Positions 25,644 to 34,445 of a DNA stretch of 64,000 nucleotides are shown here, piece by piece. Under the pieces are notes generated by a model. The model searched no databases, was not told the origin of the DNA, and was given only the letters and a program-made list of their open reading frames with translations. Position 1 is the first letter of the stretch; every line of letters starts with the position of its first letter. Position numbers and translations under genes: made by a program. Origin of the DNA: Caballeronia sp. M1242 (GTDB lineage Bacteria > Pseudomonadota > Gammaproteobacteria > Burkholderiales > Burkholderiaceae); contig NZ_CP071131.1 in assembly GCF_017220215.1 (NCBI RefSeq), forward strand, positions 558,001 through 622,000. The letters run 5' to 3'.

Positions 25644-25808
25644 ATGGTCAAGCAACTGCATGAACTGCGCCGTCGGCTGGCGGCGATGGAAAACGATATC
25701 GCACAAGAGGCGATCGAGGCAGTCGTCAAGGCTTGTTTCGAGCTGGACGAATTCCTTCGATCGAGTGGCGGTCCGCCGGGCGACACCTCGCGTTGCCCGA
25801 GCACGTAG
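25644..25808 (+). CDS. Small hypothetical helical protein, 54 aa
   Basis: A 54-codon gene sits between the chemoreceptor and cheY. It starts MVKQLHELRRRLAAMENDIA with a good ribosome binding site (gaggtggg) and is mostly one predicted amphipathic helix with a Pro/Ser-rich end. A GTG at 25536 would give 90 residues, but the added part is less protein-like. Lying about 125 nt after the receptor and 70 nt before cheY, it is probably transcribed with them. No family is recognised. Confidence 0.55.
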   Translation: MVKQLHELRRRLAAMENDIAQEAIEAVVKACFELDEFLRSSGGPPGDTSRCPST

Positions 25809-25878
25809 CGAGCTAGCCCTCTCGCATGGCTGCGTGCGGGGCCATGCGCGGGACAGTACAAAGAGAAAGGATTGACAG

Positions 25879-26322
25879 ATGGTTAAGACGGAAATGCGTT
25901 TGCTGGTAGTCGATGACTTGACCACCATGCGCAGTTTGATTCGAAAGATGCTCAAGGCGATCGGCTATACGCTCATCGACGAAGCAGTGGATGGCGTGGC
26001 AGCCCTCGAAAAGCTCAAGACGCAGCGGTTCGATCTCATCATCACCGACTGGAACATGCCGAACATGGACGGGCTGACCCTCTTGCAGGAGATTCGCAAG
26101 TCCGAGGATCACGCCGACGTTCCGGTCCTGATGGTGACTGCCGAGACCCGGCGCGAGAATGTCATCGCCGCGATTCGCGCCGGTGCGAACGGCTATGTGG
26201 TCAAGCCGTTCTCCGAAGCGGCGCTCGCTGACAAGCTGGCCCAGATCGCGCCGCTCCAACAAACCGCCGCGCCGGCAGATCGCGGCGCATCCGTGTTCGG
26301 TGCCGTCTTCATGAACGCGTGA
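25879..26322 (+). CDS. cheY: CheY-type chemotaxis response regulator
   Basis: This single receiver-domain protein (147 residues) keeps the key E. coli CheY residues at identical positions: Asp12, Asp13, the phosphorylated Asp57 (LIITDWNMPNMDG), Thr87, Tyr106 and Lys109 (YVVKPF). About 18 extra residues follow the receiver fold. It would carry the phosphoryl signal from CheA to the flagellar switch. No cheA or cheZ gene is adjacent, so it must work with partners elsewhere or be a second CheY. It is in the same direction as the chemoreceptor and probably on the same transcript. Confidence 0.9.
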   Translation: MVKTEMRLLVVDDLTTMRSLIRKMLKAIGYTLIDEAVDGVAALEKLKTQRFDLIITDWNMPNMDGLTLLQEIRKSEDHADVPVLMVTAETRRENVIAAIRAGANGYVVKPFSEAALADKLAQIAPLQQTAAPADRGASVFGAVFMNA

Positions 26323-26361
26323 TTGGCCTCTTTTACACTTTGTTGCAAACTGTTGCAATTG

Positions 26362-26392
26362 CCCGGAAGCCTTGCTGTGTAAGGCTTCCGGG
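26362..26392 (+). terminator. Hairpin between cheY and flgM
   Basis: A perfect 12-bp inverted repeat (CCCGGAAGCCTT, 7-nt loop, AAGGCTTCCGGG) lies 40 nt after cheY. It lacks a T-tract, so it may be a weak terminator or an RNA-stabilising end. It separates the cheY transcript from the flgM promoter. Confidence 0.5.
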
Positions 26393-26435
26393 AGAATGCC
26401 AATGTTTTCGCGGGATCGGCAAGCGCTTCGGATGG

Positions 26436-26462
26436 TAAAGGTTTCAACGCAGGCACCGTTAA
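26436..26462 (+). promoter_or_regulatory. Sigma-28 (FliA) promoter of flgM
   Basis: TAAAGGTT at 26436-26443, 11 nt, then ACCGTTAA at 26455-26462 matches the FliA consensus at 13 of 16 positions. It lies about 28 nt upstream of the flgM ATG. A sigma-28 promoter for its own anti-sigma factor is the known feedback design. Confidence 0.75.
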
Positions 26463-26489
26463 GCATTAAAGCCAGCGAGAACCGAAACC

Positions 26490-26795
26490 ATGAACATCCA
26501 GACCTTCAAAAGCGCAGATTCCTCGAACCAAATCACCGTGAAGCGCGCGGCGAGCACCAGTGCCAAGCTCAGCGCCGGCACCGCGCAGCCGGTCGCACCG
26601 GCAGCGACCGAAGGCTCGACCATCAGCCTGTCGTCGACTGCCGCGTTCTCTTCCCACGCTTCCGATATCGATACGGCCAAGGTGGAATCCATCAAGGCCG
26701 CATTGAGAGACGGGACCTACAAGATCGACTCGGCGGCCGTCGCGGACGGCATGCTGGGTACGGCACGCGATCTCCTGCCGGCGGCATCGCGCTAA
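26490..26795 (+). CDS. flgM: Anti-sigma-28 factor FlgM
   Basis: The 101-residue protein has the FlgM C-terminal sigma-binding region DIDTAKVESIKAALRDGTYK followed by IDSAAVADGML (residues about 60-90) after a disordered Ser/Thr/Ala-rich N-terminus. FlgM holds FliA inactive until it is exported through the finished hook. A sigma-28 promoter precedes it. No flgN or flagellar structural gene follows; the next gene is on the other strand. Confidence 0.9.
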   Translation: MNIQTFKSADSSNQITVKRAASTSAKLSAGTAQPVAPAATEGSTISLSSTAAFSSHASDIDTAKVESIKAALRDGTYKIDSAAVADGMLGTARDLLPAASR

Positions 26796-26957
26796 CCAGA
26801 GGCCAATTTTGCCGGTGCGGCTGTGTGCTCTGCCGCCGCGCCGCGATTCTTCCGGTATCGACCGGACTCAGACAGCGACGCGCGACTCCCGGACTCGTAG
26901 AAGCAGCAGTCCTGGCTGCGTCGTCTGCTCGCGAGAGCGGCCAGACGTTCGTCTCGC

Positions 26958-28232
26958 TCAAAGTCCGCTCGCGTTGACCGGAATCGCGATCCGCACACGA
27001 AAGCCGCCGCCCGGCTCGTTGCCGATCTCGCAGGTACCGCCATGCTCACGTGTCAGTCGCGACACGATGGCAAGCCCGAGTCCGCTATGTCCCTGACTGC
27101 CGCGCGCCGGATCGAGCCGGACGAACGGTTTCATCGCTGCGGCGAGTTGCCCTTCGGGAATGCCGGCCCCGTGGTCGCGCACCGAGATCATCCAGTGACT
27201 TTGCTGCAGCGCCGTCGCTATTTCGATCGGCGGCGCGCCATGCTCTAACGCGTTGTCGACGAGGTTCGTCGCGACGCGATCCAGCATGCCCGCAGGCAGC
27301 CTGAACGCCGGACCCGCGCGCAGGTCCAGCGAGAAAAGGCGTTCTTCATCAGGATCATGAGACGCGGGAAACTGCTCGCGAAGAAACGCATCAACGCCGA
27401 CCGGTTCGCCCTTCTCGACCGGCTGGCCCGCGAATTCGAGAAATTGCTGGACGACGTTGGAGAGCGAGTCGATATCGCGAAGCAATTCGCCGCGCTCGGT
27501 GTCGCACGCGAGAAGCGTGGCGCGCAGTTTAAGCCGCGTGAGCGGCGCTTTGAGATCATGCCCGAGCCCGGCGAGCATGACCGCCTGATTGTCGTCCGCT
27601 TCGTTGAGCCGCCGCATCATGTCGTTAAACGCGCCGATCAGCTCGCGAACTTCCTGCGGTCCTCGCTGCGGCTCGGCCGGCGGGCGTCCTCCTGATCCGA
27701 AAGCGCGGGCCGTGCGCGCAAGTCCAGATAGCGGGCGTTGCATCTGCCATGCGACGAGCACGGACAGAACGATCGCCGCGGTCAACAACGAGAGCGTTTC
27801 GAGGATATGGCGCGGAGGCGGCGGCGTGTCCATCGGCACGACGAGCCACGATGGCTTGCCTGGAAACCGGACCCAGAGATGAGGGGGTCGTTCGTCATCG
27901 AACGCCATCGCGGTGCCGGGCGGCAATGCTGCGCTCAGTTCTCTGATCAGGTCTCTTAACGGCGGCGCGTTCGATTGATGCAGCTTCACATGCGTCGGAT
28001 CGAGTTCGGCCGAAACGGATCGCACGCGCATGGCCGGCGCGAGTTCTTTACCGCTTACCGTCTCGCCGTTCGCCGCGTGCAACGCAAGCACGAGTCCTTG
28101 CGCGAAGCCGTGCATTTGCTGGCGTGGTCTTTCACCGGCCATGATCCAGAACCAGCAGAATTGCATGCCTACCAGCACCACGACAGACATGATGGTCATT
28201 CTGCCGAACAGGGAGTTGAGCGGATTCTTCAT
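26958..28232 (-). CDS. EnvZ-like sensor histidine kinase
   Basis: The 424-residue protein has an N-terminal membrane segment (MTIMSVVVLVGMQFCWFWIM, residues about 12-31), a periplasmic region, a second segment (LLTAAIVLSVLVAWQM), a HAMP region (RPLSGLARTARAFGSGG), HisKA with phospho-acceptor in AGLGHDLKAPLTRL near residue 228, and HATPase (NLVDNALEHG, DHGAGIPEG, GHSGLGLAIV). The domain order and HDLKAPLTRL box are EnvZ-like. The ATG at 28232 lies 7 nt after the response regulator stop. The stimulus is unknown. Confidence 0.92.
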   Translation of the reverse strand: MKNPLNSLFGRMTIMSVVVLVGMQFCWFWIMAGERPRQQMHGFAQGLVLALHAANGETVSGKELAPAMRVRSVSAELDPTHVKLHQSNAPPLRDLIRELSAALPPGTAMAFDDERPPHLWVRFPGKPSWLVVPMDTPPPPRHILETLSLLTAAIVLSVLVAWQMQRPLSGLARTARAFGSGGRPPAEPQRGPQEVRELIGAFNDMMRRLNEADDNQAVMLAGLGHDLKAPLTRLKLRATLLACDTERGELLRDIDSLSNVVQQFLEFAGQPVEKGEPVGVDAFLREQFPASHDPDEERLFSLDLRAGPAFRLPAGMLDRVATNLVDNALEHGAPPIEIATALQQSHWMISVRDHGAGIPEGQLAAAMKPFVRLDPARGSQGHSGLGLAIVSRLTREHGGTCEIGNEPGGGFRVRIAIPVNASGL

Positions 28233-28239
28233 GCGAGCG

Positions 28240-28980
28240 TCACGCCGGATCAGGCTTTGCCGCGTCGGCGTTCGCGTCCGCATCTGCGTCGGGCACGAAG
28301 ACAAAACCTTTGCCGCGCAGCGTCTGAATGTATTTCGGGCTCGATGGATCGCTCTCGATGATGCGGCGCAAGCGCCAGATGGGGACGTCCAGGCCGCGAT
28401 CCTGAAAGCTCACTGCGTCGCGATGCACGAGGTCATGAATTAGGACTCGCGGCAGCACCCTATAGGGGTGATTGACGAAGACCTTGAGTAGAGCGAATTC
28501 GCTATCGCGCAGCGGGATTTGCCTTCCTTCGCGGCTCAACATGCGAGTTGCGAAGTCGAGCTCGAAGGGCCCGAAGCAAAAACGCGCGCGTGCTTCGGGG
28601 GCGCTCGTCTGCGCCGGACCTCTGCGGCGCAGCACGGCTTGAATGCGCGCGAGTAATTCGCCCGGATCGAAGGGCTTGACCAGATAGTCGTCGGCCCCCA
28701 GCGAGAGCCCGGCTATGCGATCGGGAACCGCCCCGCGTCCCGTGACGAAGATCACCGGGATGTCGTCGCCCGAGGCACGAAGCGCCTTGAGAGCCGAGAG
28801 CCCGTCCGTGTCCGGCATCATGATGTCGAGCACGATGACCGATGGACGCTCGGTTTCGAGCCGCCGTTGAAGGTTCTTCGCATCATGCAACACGGATACT
28901 TCCATCCCGTTTGCTTGCATGAAGCGGCGTAGGAGGTCGCGTACCACGGCGTCGTCATCGACGATAAGAACATGAGGCAT
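28240..28980 (-). CDS. OmpR-family response regulator
   Basis: The 246-residue protein has a receiver domain (VLIVDDDAVVRDLLRRF, phosphorylated Asp in VIVLDIMMPDTDG, Lys in VKPFDPGELLAR) and a winged-helix output domain (EGRQIPLRDSEFALLKVFVN, YIQTLRGKGFVFV). It ends in an unusual Asp/Ala repeat tail (DADADANADAAKPDPA). It is the first gene of the two-component operon with the EnvZ-like kinase and should bind DNA as a phosphorylated dimer. Targets are unknown; the serine-rich protein gene lies 94 nt upstream on the same strand. Confidence 0.93.
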   Translation of the reverse strand: MPHVLIVDDDAVVRDLLRRFMQANGMEVSVLHDAKNLQRRLETERPSVIVLDIMMPDTDGLSALKALRASGDDIPVIFVTGRGAVPDRIAGLSLGADDYLVKPFDPGELLARIQAVLRRRGPAQTSAPEARARFCFGPFELDFATRMLSREGRQIPLRDSEFALLKVFVNHPYRVLPRVLIHDLVHRDAVSFQDRGLDVPIWRLRRIIESDPSSPKYIQTLRGKGFVFVPDADADANADAAKPDPA

Positions 28981-29074
28981 CGTTAAGTTGGCAGGGCGGA
29001 GCTGGCAGGCAACTTGCCCGTAGTGATTTCAGAACAAGGTCCGATGATACGCCGGGTGCCGCCCGCGATGCCGC

Positions 29075-29878
29075 TTAAGCCGACGTGCTGACGAACATGC
29101 CTCGCGCGCCCGCGCCGCCGCTTTGCAGATTGCTCGCCAGCGTCGTCAGAAACGTCTGAAGCGTGGCCGTTGCCGTGCTCGACGTGCCGCTGCTGTCCGT
29201 AGAGCCACCGAGCGCCGTGATCAGATTCTGGAAGTCGCTCGACAGCGTGCTGGTGTTGGTCGAATCGCTTGTCGAGTCGCTTGTCGAACTGCTGGCGCTG
29301 CTCGCCGTAGTCGCGCTGGTGCTCGACGTGCTGCCCGATGTAAGCGATTGCGCGAGGCTCTCGATTGCCGAGGCGAGATCGTTGCCATAACCCTGCGCAT
29401 GAGCAGGCGGCGGCGGAGGCGGCGGCGCCGAGTTGGCCGCAGATGAAACAGCGGTACTCGTCGTTGCGTCCGTGCTGCTATCGGTGGTATCGCTCGAAGC
29501 TGTCGTGGTGTTGCTGTCGCTGCTGCCATCGCGCGGCGGCAACGGAGGCGCTCCGTTCTGACTGCCGAGCGTCTGGAACAGATCGCCCATGAATTGTTGA
29601 AGCGCAGACGCGACCGAGTCAGACGAACTCGTCGATGACGTGCTGCTGCTCGAAGCAGTGGTCGACGACGTAGTGCTTCCGTCACTCGATGACGTGCTCG
29701 AATTCGACGTGATGCCGAGTTGTGCGAGCGCCGCGGCAATGGCGGCCGCGAGCGGGTTGGTGCTCGAGTCCGCGCTCGACGACGAGTCGACGCTGCTCTG
29801 CGACGCGCTCTTCTTCGAGTAGCTCGTTTGCCAGATCTGTGCACTGGACGTAGCACCGGACAAAGACGAGATTGACAT
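29075..29878 (-). CDS. Ser/Thr-rich low-complexity protein
   Basis: The 267-residue protein is dominated by Ser, Thr and Asp runs and begins MSISSLSGATSSAQIWQTSY with no classical signal peptide. Five short amphipathic segments interrupt the serine linkers: PLAAAIAAALAQLGI, ALQQFMGDLFQTLG, DLASAIESLAQSL, DFQNLITALGG and LQTFLTTLASNLQSG, plus a run of seven prolines. The beaded pattern looks like a real, fast-evolving extracytoplasmic or phosphorylated protein rather than a shadow, since the opposite frames are less ordered. It resembles an ill-defined family of MSISS-starting proteins. It lies upstream of the OmpR/EnvZ operon on the same strand. Confidence 0.65.
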   Translation of the reverse strand: MSISSLSGATSSAQIWQTSYSKKSASQSSVDSSSSADSSTNPLAAAIAAALAQLGITSNSSTSSSDGSTTSSTTASSSSTSSTSSSDSVASALQQFMGDLFQTLGSQNGAPPLPPRDGSSDSNTTTASSDTTDSSTDATTSTAVSSAANSAPPPPPPPAHAQGYGNDLASAIESLAQSLTSGSTSSTSATTASSASSSTSDSTSDSTNTSTLSSDFQNLITALGGSTDSSGTSSTATATLQTFLTTLASNLQSGGAGARGMFVSTSA

Positions 29879-30506
29879 ACATGTCCTCCAGGTTTTTCGG
29901 CGAATCCGTTCGCTAGACGTGGGCTAACGTTGAAGCCCGAGCGATATAACGGCTGTGATGCTTGCGCCTTGATGCAATGCCGCGTGCGTTTGCCTTACCG
30001 AAACTTTCCCGGGCGGAGTTGCCAGCGGCCTTAGCTGTTAATGTTCGGCCGGGTAGATGATCGACGCGTCTCAACTCCGGCCTTCTGACCTCGCAGGGCG
30101 CCGGGGTCTTTCGCCGACGGACCGAGAAACGCTTCGGTCCGTCGGCGCTTTTATTCTCCATCCCGCTATGCAGCCGTCGAGACAATCGTCGCTTGCGCGA
30201 AGCAGCCGACTATACGTCTAGCGCGCTGTCTTCGCGATTCAAACCGACGGCTTATCCCTAACCGATTCTTACCGGCCGGAACAGGGCGCATCGGCGCCTT
30301 GTATAGTGCGCAGCGCGCGAGCTTTCGTCATATGACCGAAGCGCGGTCCACTCTCCGCTGGACTGCTTCTATCTCACTAGAGCAGCTTCCAATTCACTAC
30401 CCTTCGCGAAACAGCGGAACACTCGCTAATGCAAACGATTGTCCCTTGGAGTCCATCACGATTCGAAACCAGCTATATACGGCTGCATCTATCGCTCCGA
30501 ATAGTG
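29879..30506. other. Intergenic region with an orphan + strand terminator
   Basis: About 630 bases separate the divergent serine-rich and secretin genes. No protein gene is supported. A strong + strand terminator at 30112-30154 suggests a small RNA encoded between about 29900 and 30150. AT content rises after 30200, where the secretin promoter probably lies. Confidence 0.45.
30112..30154 (+). terminator. Rho-independent terminator without an obvious gene
   Basis: Perfect 14-bp arms (30112-30125 CGCCGACGGACCGA and 30134-30147 TCGGTCCGTCGGCG) flank an 8-nt loop and are followed by CTTTTATT. The T-tract fits + strand transcription, but the nearest gene to the left is on the reverse strand. Confidence 0.7.
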
Positions 30507-32582
30507 ATGCGCGCCACGCTGCTGGTCGGCACAGCGTTCCTCGCCATGCATTGCCACCGGTCCTTCGCGGCAGTGACGATGAACTTCTCTCACGCCGATA
30601 TCGGGGAAGTAGCGCGCGCCATTGGGCTCGCGACTTCTAAGACGATCATCGTGGACCCACGCGTGAAGGGCCAATTAGACCTGGTGTCCGAACGCCCGGT
30701 CTCGGAAGAAGAAGCGCTCAAAACACTGCAGTCCGCGCTGCGAATGCAAGGTTTCTCATTGTTGCAGGACCACGGCGTGCTCAAGATCGTGCCCGAAGCA
30801 GATGCGAAGCTTCAGGGCGTTCCCACCTACGTTGGCAACAGCCCGCACGCGCAAGGGGATCAGGTCGTCACTCAGGTCTTTCAACTTCATCGCGAGTCTG
30901 CCAACAATCTCATTCCGACTCTGAGGCCGCTCATCTCGCCGAACAATTCGATTACCGCTAATCCGAGCAACAACACACTTATCGTCACGGACTATGCGGA
31001 CAATCTAAAGAGGATCGCGGCAATCATCGCGGGTATCGAATCGGCTTCGAGTCCGCATATATCGGTCGTTCAACTCAACTACGCGGATGCAACCGCCGTA
31101 GCACAAGAGGCGCAGAAGCTGCTGGATCTGAACGGCATCGGCAATACTGACCCGACTCAGAAGGTCGTGGTCGTGCCGGACGTCAGAAGCAACACCGTCG
31201 TGCTTCGCGCAAGCGGCGGCGCGCGTCTGGACGAAGCCGAGTCTCTCGTCGTGAAGCTCGATACGCCGACGAAGGCGCCAGGCAATATCCATATCGTGAG
31301 TTTGCGCAACGCGGATGCCACCGACGTGGCGAAGACGCTGCGCAGAATTCTGGGGCAATCGAGTGGCAGCGATTCTCAGTCGAGCGCGGCGAACAGCGGC
31401 AACACACAAAGCTCGTCCGGATTGCCAAGCAGCAACGGGACCTTGCCGCCGTTGCCGAGCGGCGCGGATTCGGCCTCGTCGGTCAGCGCGGCTTCGTCTT
31501 CATCGAGCAGTCCTTTCGGCAATAGCAATTCAACGCAGTCGCGTGCGAGCGAAGATAAAGACGATAAAGGAAGTGGCGAAATCGTCGCGGACGTCTCGAC
31601 GAACTCACTGATCATCACGGCGCCCGAGCCGGTGTTCAGAAACCTGAGCACGGTTATCGCGCGGCTCGATCAGCGCAAAGTGCAGGTGTATATCGAATCG
31701 CTGATTATGGAAGTGTCATCCGACAAAGAAGGGGAGTTCGGCATCGAATGGCTGACTACCGCGGGCTTGCAGTCGGTCGCTGCCACTACCACGAACGTCG
31801 GCCTCGTAGCCGGCTTCGGCAACATCCTCGGTACGAAAGGTCTCTTTCGCGCGCTCCAGTCGAACTCGGACGTCAATGTCCTTTCGACGCCCAGCCTCAT
31901 CACGCTCGACAATCACGAGGCGCGGATCCTCGTAGGTACCAACGTGCCGATCGAGTCCGGGTCCTACTCGACGAATACCACGAGTTCATCGTCAGTGTCC
32001 GCATTCAACACCTATGACCGCAAGGACGTGGGCGTCATGTTGAATGTCAAGCCGCAGATCAATCAGGGCGGAACGATCACGCTGCAGGTGTATCAGGAAG
32101 ATTCCAGCGTCGAGAGCGGTACCGCGGATCAGGCCGGCGGTTACAGCATCGACAAGCGATCGCTGCAAACATCGATCCTCGCCGATGACGGACAAATCGT
32201 CGTGCTCGGAGGGCTGATCAGCGACAACTACACCGACGGCAACAGCAGGATTCCGTGGGTTTCCAAAATCCCCGTCCTCGGTGCATTGTTCAGACACGAG
32301 ACAAAAAGCCGTAAGAAGACCAACCTGCTGATTTTCCTTCGACCGGTCATCGTGCGCGACGCATCCATGCTTCAGGCTATCGCGGCCGATCGTTACGGGT
32401 ATATGCAAGCGCGGTCCGCGACTTACCGAAGCGACAACTGGCTGGAGAAGGACGACACGGTGCCGGTATTGCCGTCGCTGCACTCAGGCGAGCGAGGAGC
32501 GGATGACAGTGTCATCGATCTCACTCACGCGCGGCAAGCCACAGTGACCTCGCCCGCCGATAATTCGGCGCCTGTCCGTTGA
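30507..32582 (+). CDS. Type II secretion secretin (GspD family)
   Basis: The 691-residue protein has a signal peptide (MRATLLVGTAFLAMHCHRSF, then AAV), an N0 domain (VTMNFSHADIGEVARAIG), repeated N1-N3 domains (NPSNNTLIVTDYADNLKRI; VPDVRSNTVVLRASG), a Ser/Asn-rich insert in N3 (residues about 285-355), and the secretin barrel (NSDVNVLSTPSLITLDNHEA, VGTNVPIESG, VGVMLNVKPQINQGGTI) with C-terminal S-domain-like tail. It should form the outer-membrane gate of a type II system. The ATG at 30507 gives the proper signal peptide; a start at 30429 would not. No gspC/E/F/G genes are near, so it is an orphan secretin. Confidence 0.9.
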   Translation: MRATLLVGTAFLAMHCHRSFAAVTMNFSHADIGEVARAIGLATSKTIIVDPRVKGQLDLVSERPVSEEEALKTLQSALRMQGFSLLQDHGVLKIVPEADAKLQGVPTYVGNSPHAQGDQVVTQVFQLHRESANNLIPTLRPLISPNNSITANPSNNTLIVTDYADNLKRIAAIIAGIESASSPHISVVQLNYADATAVAQEAQKLLDLNGIGNTDPTQKVVVVPDVRSNTVVLRASGGARLDEAESLVVKLDTPTKAPGNIHIVSLRNADATDVAKTLRRILGQSSGSDSQSSAANSGNTQSSSGLPSSNGTLPPLPSGADSASSVSAASSSSSSPFGNSNSTQSRASEDKDDKGSGEIVADVSTNSLIITAPEPVFRNLSTVIARLDQRKVQVYIESLIMEVSSDKEGEFGIEWLTTAGLQSVAATTTNVGLVAGFGNILGTKGLFRALQSNSDVNVLSTPSLITLDNHEARILVGTNVPIESGSYSTNTTSSSSVSAFNTYDRKDVGVMLNVKPQINQGGTITLQVYQEDSSVESGTADQAGGYSIDKRSLQTSILADDGQIVVLGGLISDNYTDGNSRIPWVSKIPVLGALFRHETKSRKKTNLLIFLRPVIVRDASMLQAIAADRYGYMQARSATYRSDNWLEKDDTVPVLPSLHSGERGADDSVIDLTHARQATVTSPADNSAPVR

Positions 32583-32986
32583 GACGGACTTCTTCGACGT
32601 CAGGAGAAAGGCATGCGGTGCTCGCGCCTTCGAGAGAAGCGTGCTGCAAACCAAGCCCGTACACTGACGCCACCGGTTCCTGCCGCCGATGCGAAGCGCG
32701 AATTCACCGTCAAACGAAGTCCAGAACGAAATGCGCGACCAGTGCCGCTGCAGTCGCCAGCGCCGCGAGCCAGCTGAGCGCGCGCAAAGCCCAGTGCGCA
32801 GCGAGATCGCCTACGGCTTCACGCTCTGAACTCAGCATGCGTCGATAACCACGCGGAATCGCGCTATAAGCCGATTTCAATAGACGGCTATCACGCTTTT
32901 CTCCATGCTTCGGGCATCGGACCGTCGATGTAACGGTCCGCCTCTAAAAGCGCAATTCACGCGCATTGCCCTGTAGGAGACACAGA
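32583..32986. other. Intergenic region with a palindrome before the MFS gene
   Basis: Besides a possible 42-codon reverse-strand gene, these 400 bases contain a perfect 8-bp inverted repeat at 32918-32940 (CGGACCGT, 7-nt loop, ACGGTCCG), about 47 nt upstream of the transporter start, which could be an operator or leader hairpin. Confidence 0.4.
32710..32838 (-). CDS. Possible 42-aa single-pass membrane peptide
   Basis: A reverse-strand frame from the ATG at 32838 encodes MLSSEREAVGDLAAHWALRA followed by a hydrophobic stretch LSWLAALATAAALVAHFVL and DFV, a convincing single membrane segment. It is too short to be judged by length, and its ribosome binding site is weak. If real it is a small inner-membrane peptide of unknown role. 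Confidence 0.35.
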   Translation of the reverse strand: MLSSEREAVGDLAAHWALRALSWLAALATAAALVAHFVLDFV

Positions 32987-34312
32987 ATGCCGCAACGTCC
33001 ACGCGTTACCCGGTCAGTTCTCGCCCTGATGTGCGCGATGTCCTTCATCATGTATCTGGACCGCGTGAATCTGTCCGCCGCCGCGGGTCTAATTCGCGAC
33101 GATCTGCATCTCTCCAATACCGATGTCGGCTTCGTGTTCGGCGCATTCGCGTACACGTATGCGATTTGCCAGGTCATCGGCGGATGGTTCAGCGACCGGA
33201 TGGGCGCAAAGACCACTCTCGTGATCTGCGCGACGATCTGGATCATCGCGACCGTGGCCACAGGCTTCGCGGGCGGCGTGGTGTCGCTCTTCTGCGCGCG
33301 TATGTTACTCGGTGTCGGCGAAGGCGCCGCGCTGCCGGCGCAGGCGCGCGCGCTCGTCAACTGGTATCCGGCGAGCAAGCGGGGCTTCGTGCAAGGGCTG
33401 ACGCATTCCTTCTCGCGACTCGGCAACGCACTCACGCCGCCGCTCATCGCGATGTTGGTCGCGTTCGCGTCGTGGCGTGCATCGTTTCTACTGGTCGGCG
33501 CGCTGACGGCAATCTGGCTCGCGTTCTATGCGTGGTACTTCAGGGACGATCCGCGCAAGCATCGCCATATCACGGCGGAAGAAGTGGCCGAATTGCCGCC
33601 CGAAACCATCGCGTCCGCGAGCAAGACGCGCGAACCGACGCCGTGGGGCAAGCTTATCAAGCGCATCGGACCGACCATGGCAGTGTATTTCTGTTATGGC
33701 TGGACCGGCTGGCTCTTTTTCACCTGGCTGCCGACTTTCTTCATGCATGGTCGCGGCCTCGATCTCAAGAGTTCGGCGCTGTTTTCCGCAGGCGTATTTC
33801 TGTCCGGCGTGGTCGGCAATACGGCTGGCGGCGTGCTGTCGGATCGCATTTTGAAGCGCACGGGCAACGTGGTGGCGGCGCGTCGCAACATGATCATCGT
33901 CGCGTTTCTGGGCGCGCTGGTCTTCCTGGCGCCTGTGATGATCGTGCATTCGCTGCCCGTCATGGCGGCATCGTTGAGCCTGTCGTTCTTCTTCCTCGAA
34001 ATGACCATCGGGCCGATCTGGGCCGTGCCGATGGACATCACGCCGAAACACGTCGGTATCGCGAGCGGGATGGTGAACGCGGGATCCGCGATTGCCGGCA
34101 TCTTCTCGCCCATCGCGTTCGGCTTCATCGTCGATCGCACAGGGAGCTGGACGCTGCCGTTCGTCGGATCGCTCGGGCTGCTCGCCGTGGGCATCGCGAT
34201 GACGTTTTTCATGCGGCCGGACATCAAGCTGGATGCGCAGACTGGAAATGAGGCGGACGTCGCAGAATCGATGGCGGAATTCGCGTTGGCGGAGCAGAGG
34301 GGAAGCCGGTGA
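32987..34312 (+). CDS. MFS transporter, anion:cation symporter (ACS) type
   Basis: The 441-residue protein has twelve hydrophobic segments and the ACS-family mark MYLDRVNLSAAAGLIRDDL in the first segment, as in tartrate, galactonate and rhamnonate transporters. The loop after TM2 reads GGWFSDRMGAKT, the MFS A motif. It should import a sugar acid or similar anion with protons. The ATG at 32987 has a good ribosome binding site (taggaga). It precedes a LysR regulator and an enolase-superfamily dehydratase, the usual company of RhmT-like transporters. Confidence 0.9.
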   Translation: MPQRPRVTRSVLALMCAMSFIMYLDRVNLSAAAGLIRDDLHLSNTDVGFVFGAFAYTYAICQVIGGWFSDRMGAKTTLVICATIWIIATVATGFAGGVVSLFCARMLLGVGEGAALPAQARALVNWYPASKRGFVQGLTHSFSRLGNALTPPLIAMLVAFASWRASFLLVGALTAIWLAFYAWYFRDDPRKHRHITAEEVAELPPETIASASKTREPTPWGKLIKRIGPTMAVYFCYGWTGWLFFTWLPTFFMHGRGLDLKSSALFSAGVFLSGVVGNTAGGVLSDRILKRTGNVVAARRNMIIVAFLGALVFLAPVMIVHSLPVMAASLSLSFFFLEMTIGPIWAVPMDITPKHVGIASGMVNAGSAIAGIFSPIAFGFIVDRTGSWTLPFVGSLGLLAVGIAMTFFMRPDIKLDAQTGNEADVAESMAEFALAEQRGSR

Positions 34313-34445
34313 GCCGTGTTCGAATGTCGATCCGTTCCAACGGGAAGGTAGCGGCTAGAAGTGGGACGGCGCAGGGCAAGCTCGTTCGCTTGCTCTCGAA
34401 GCCTGCAAGCCAACGCCGTTGCGTCGAACGCCCGGCGGCGTCTTC

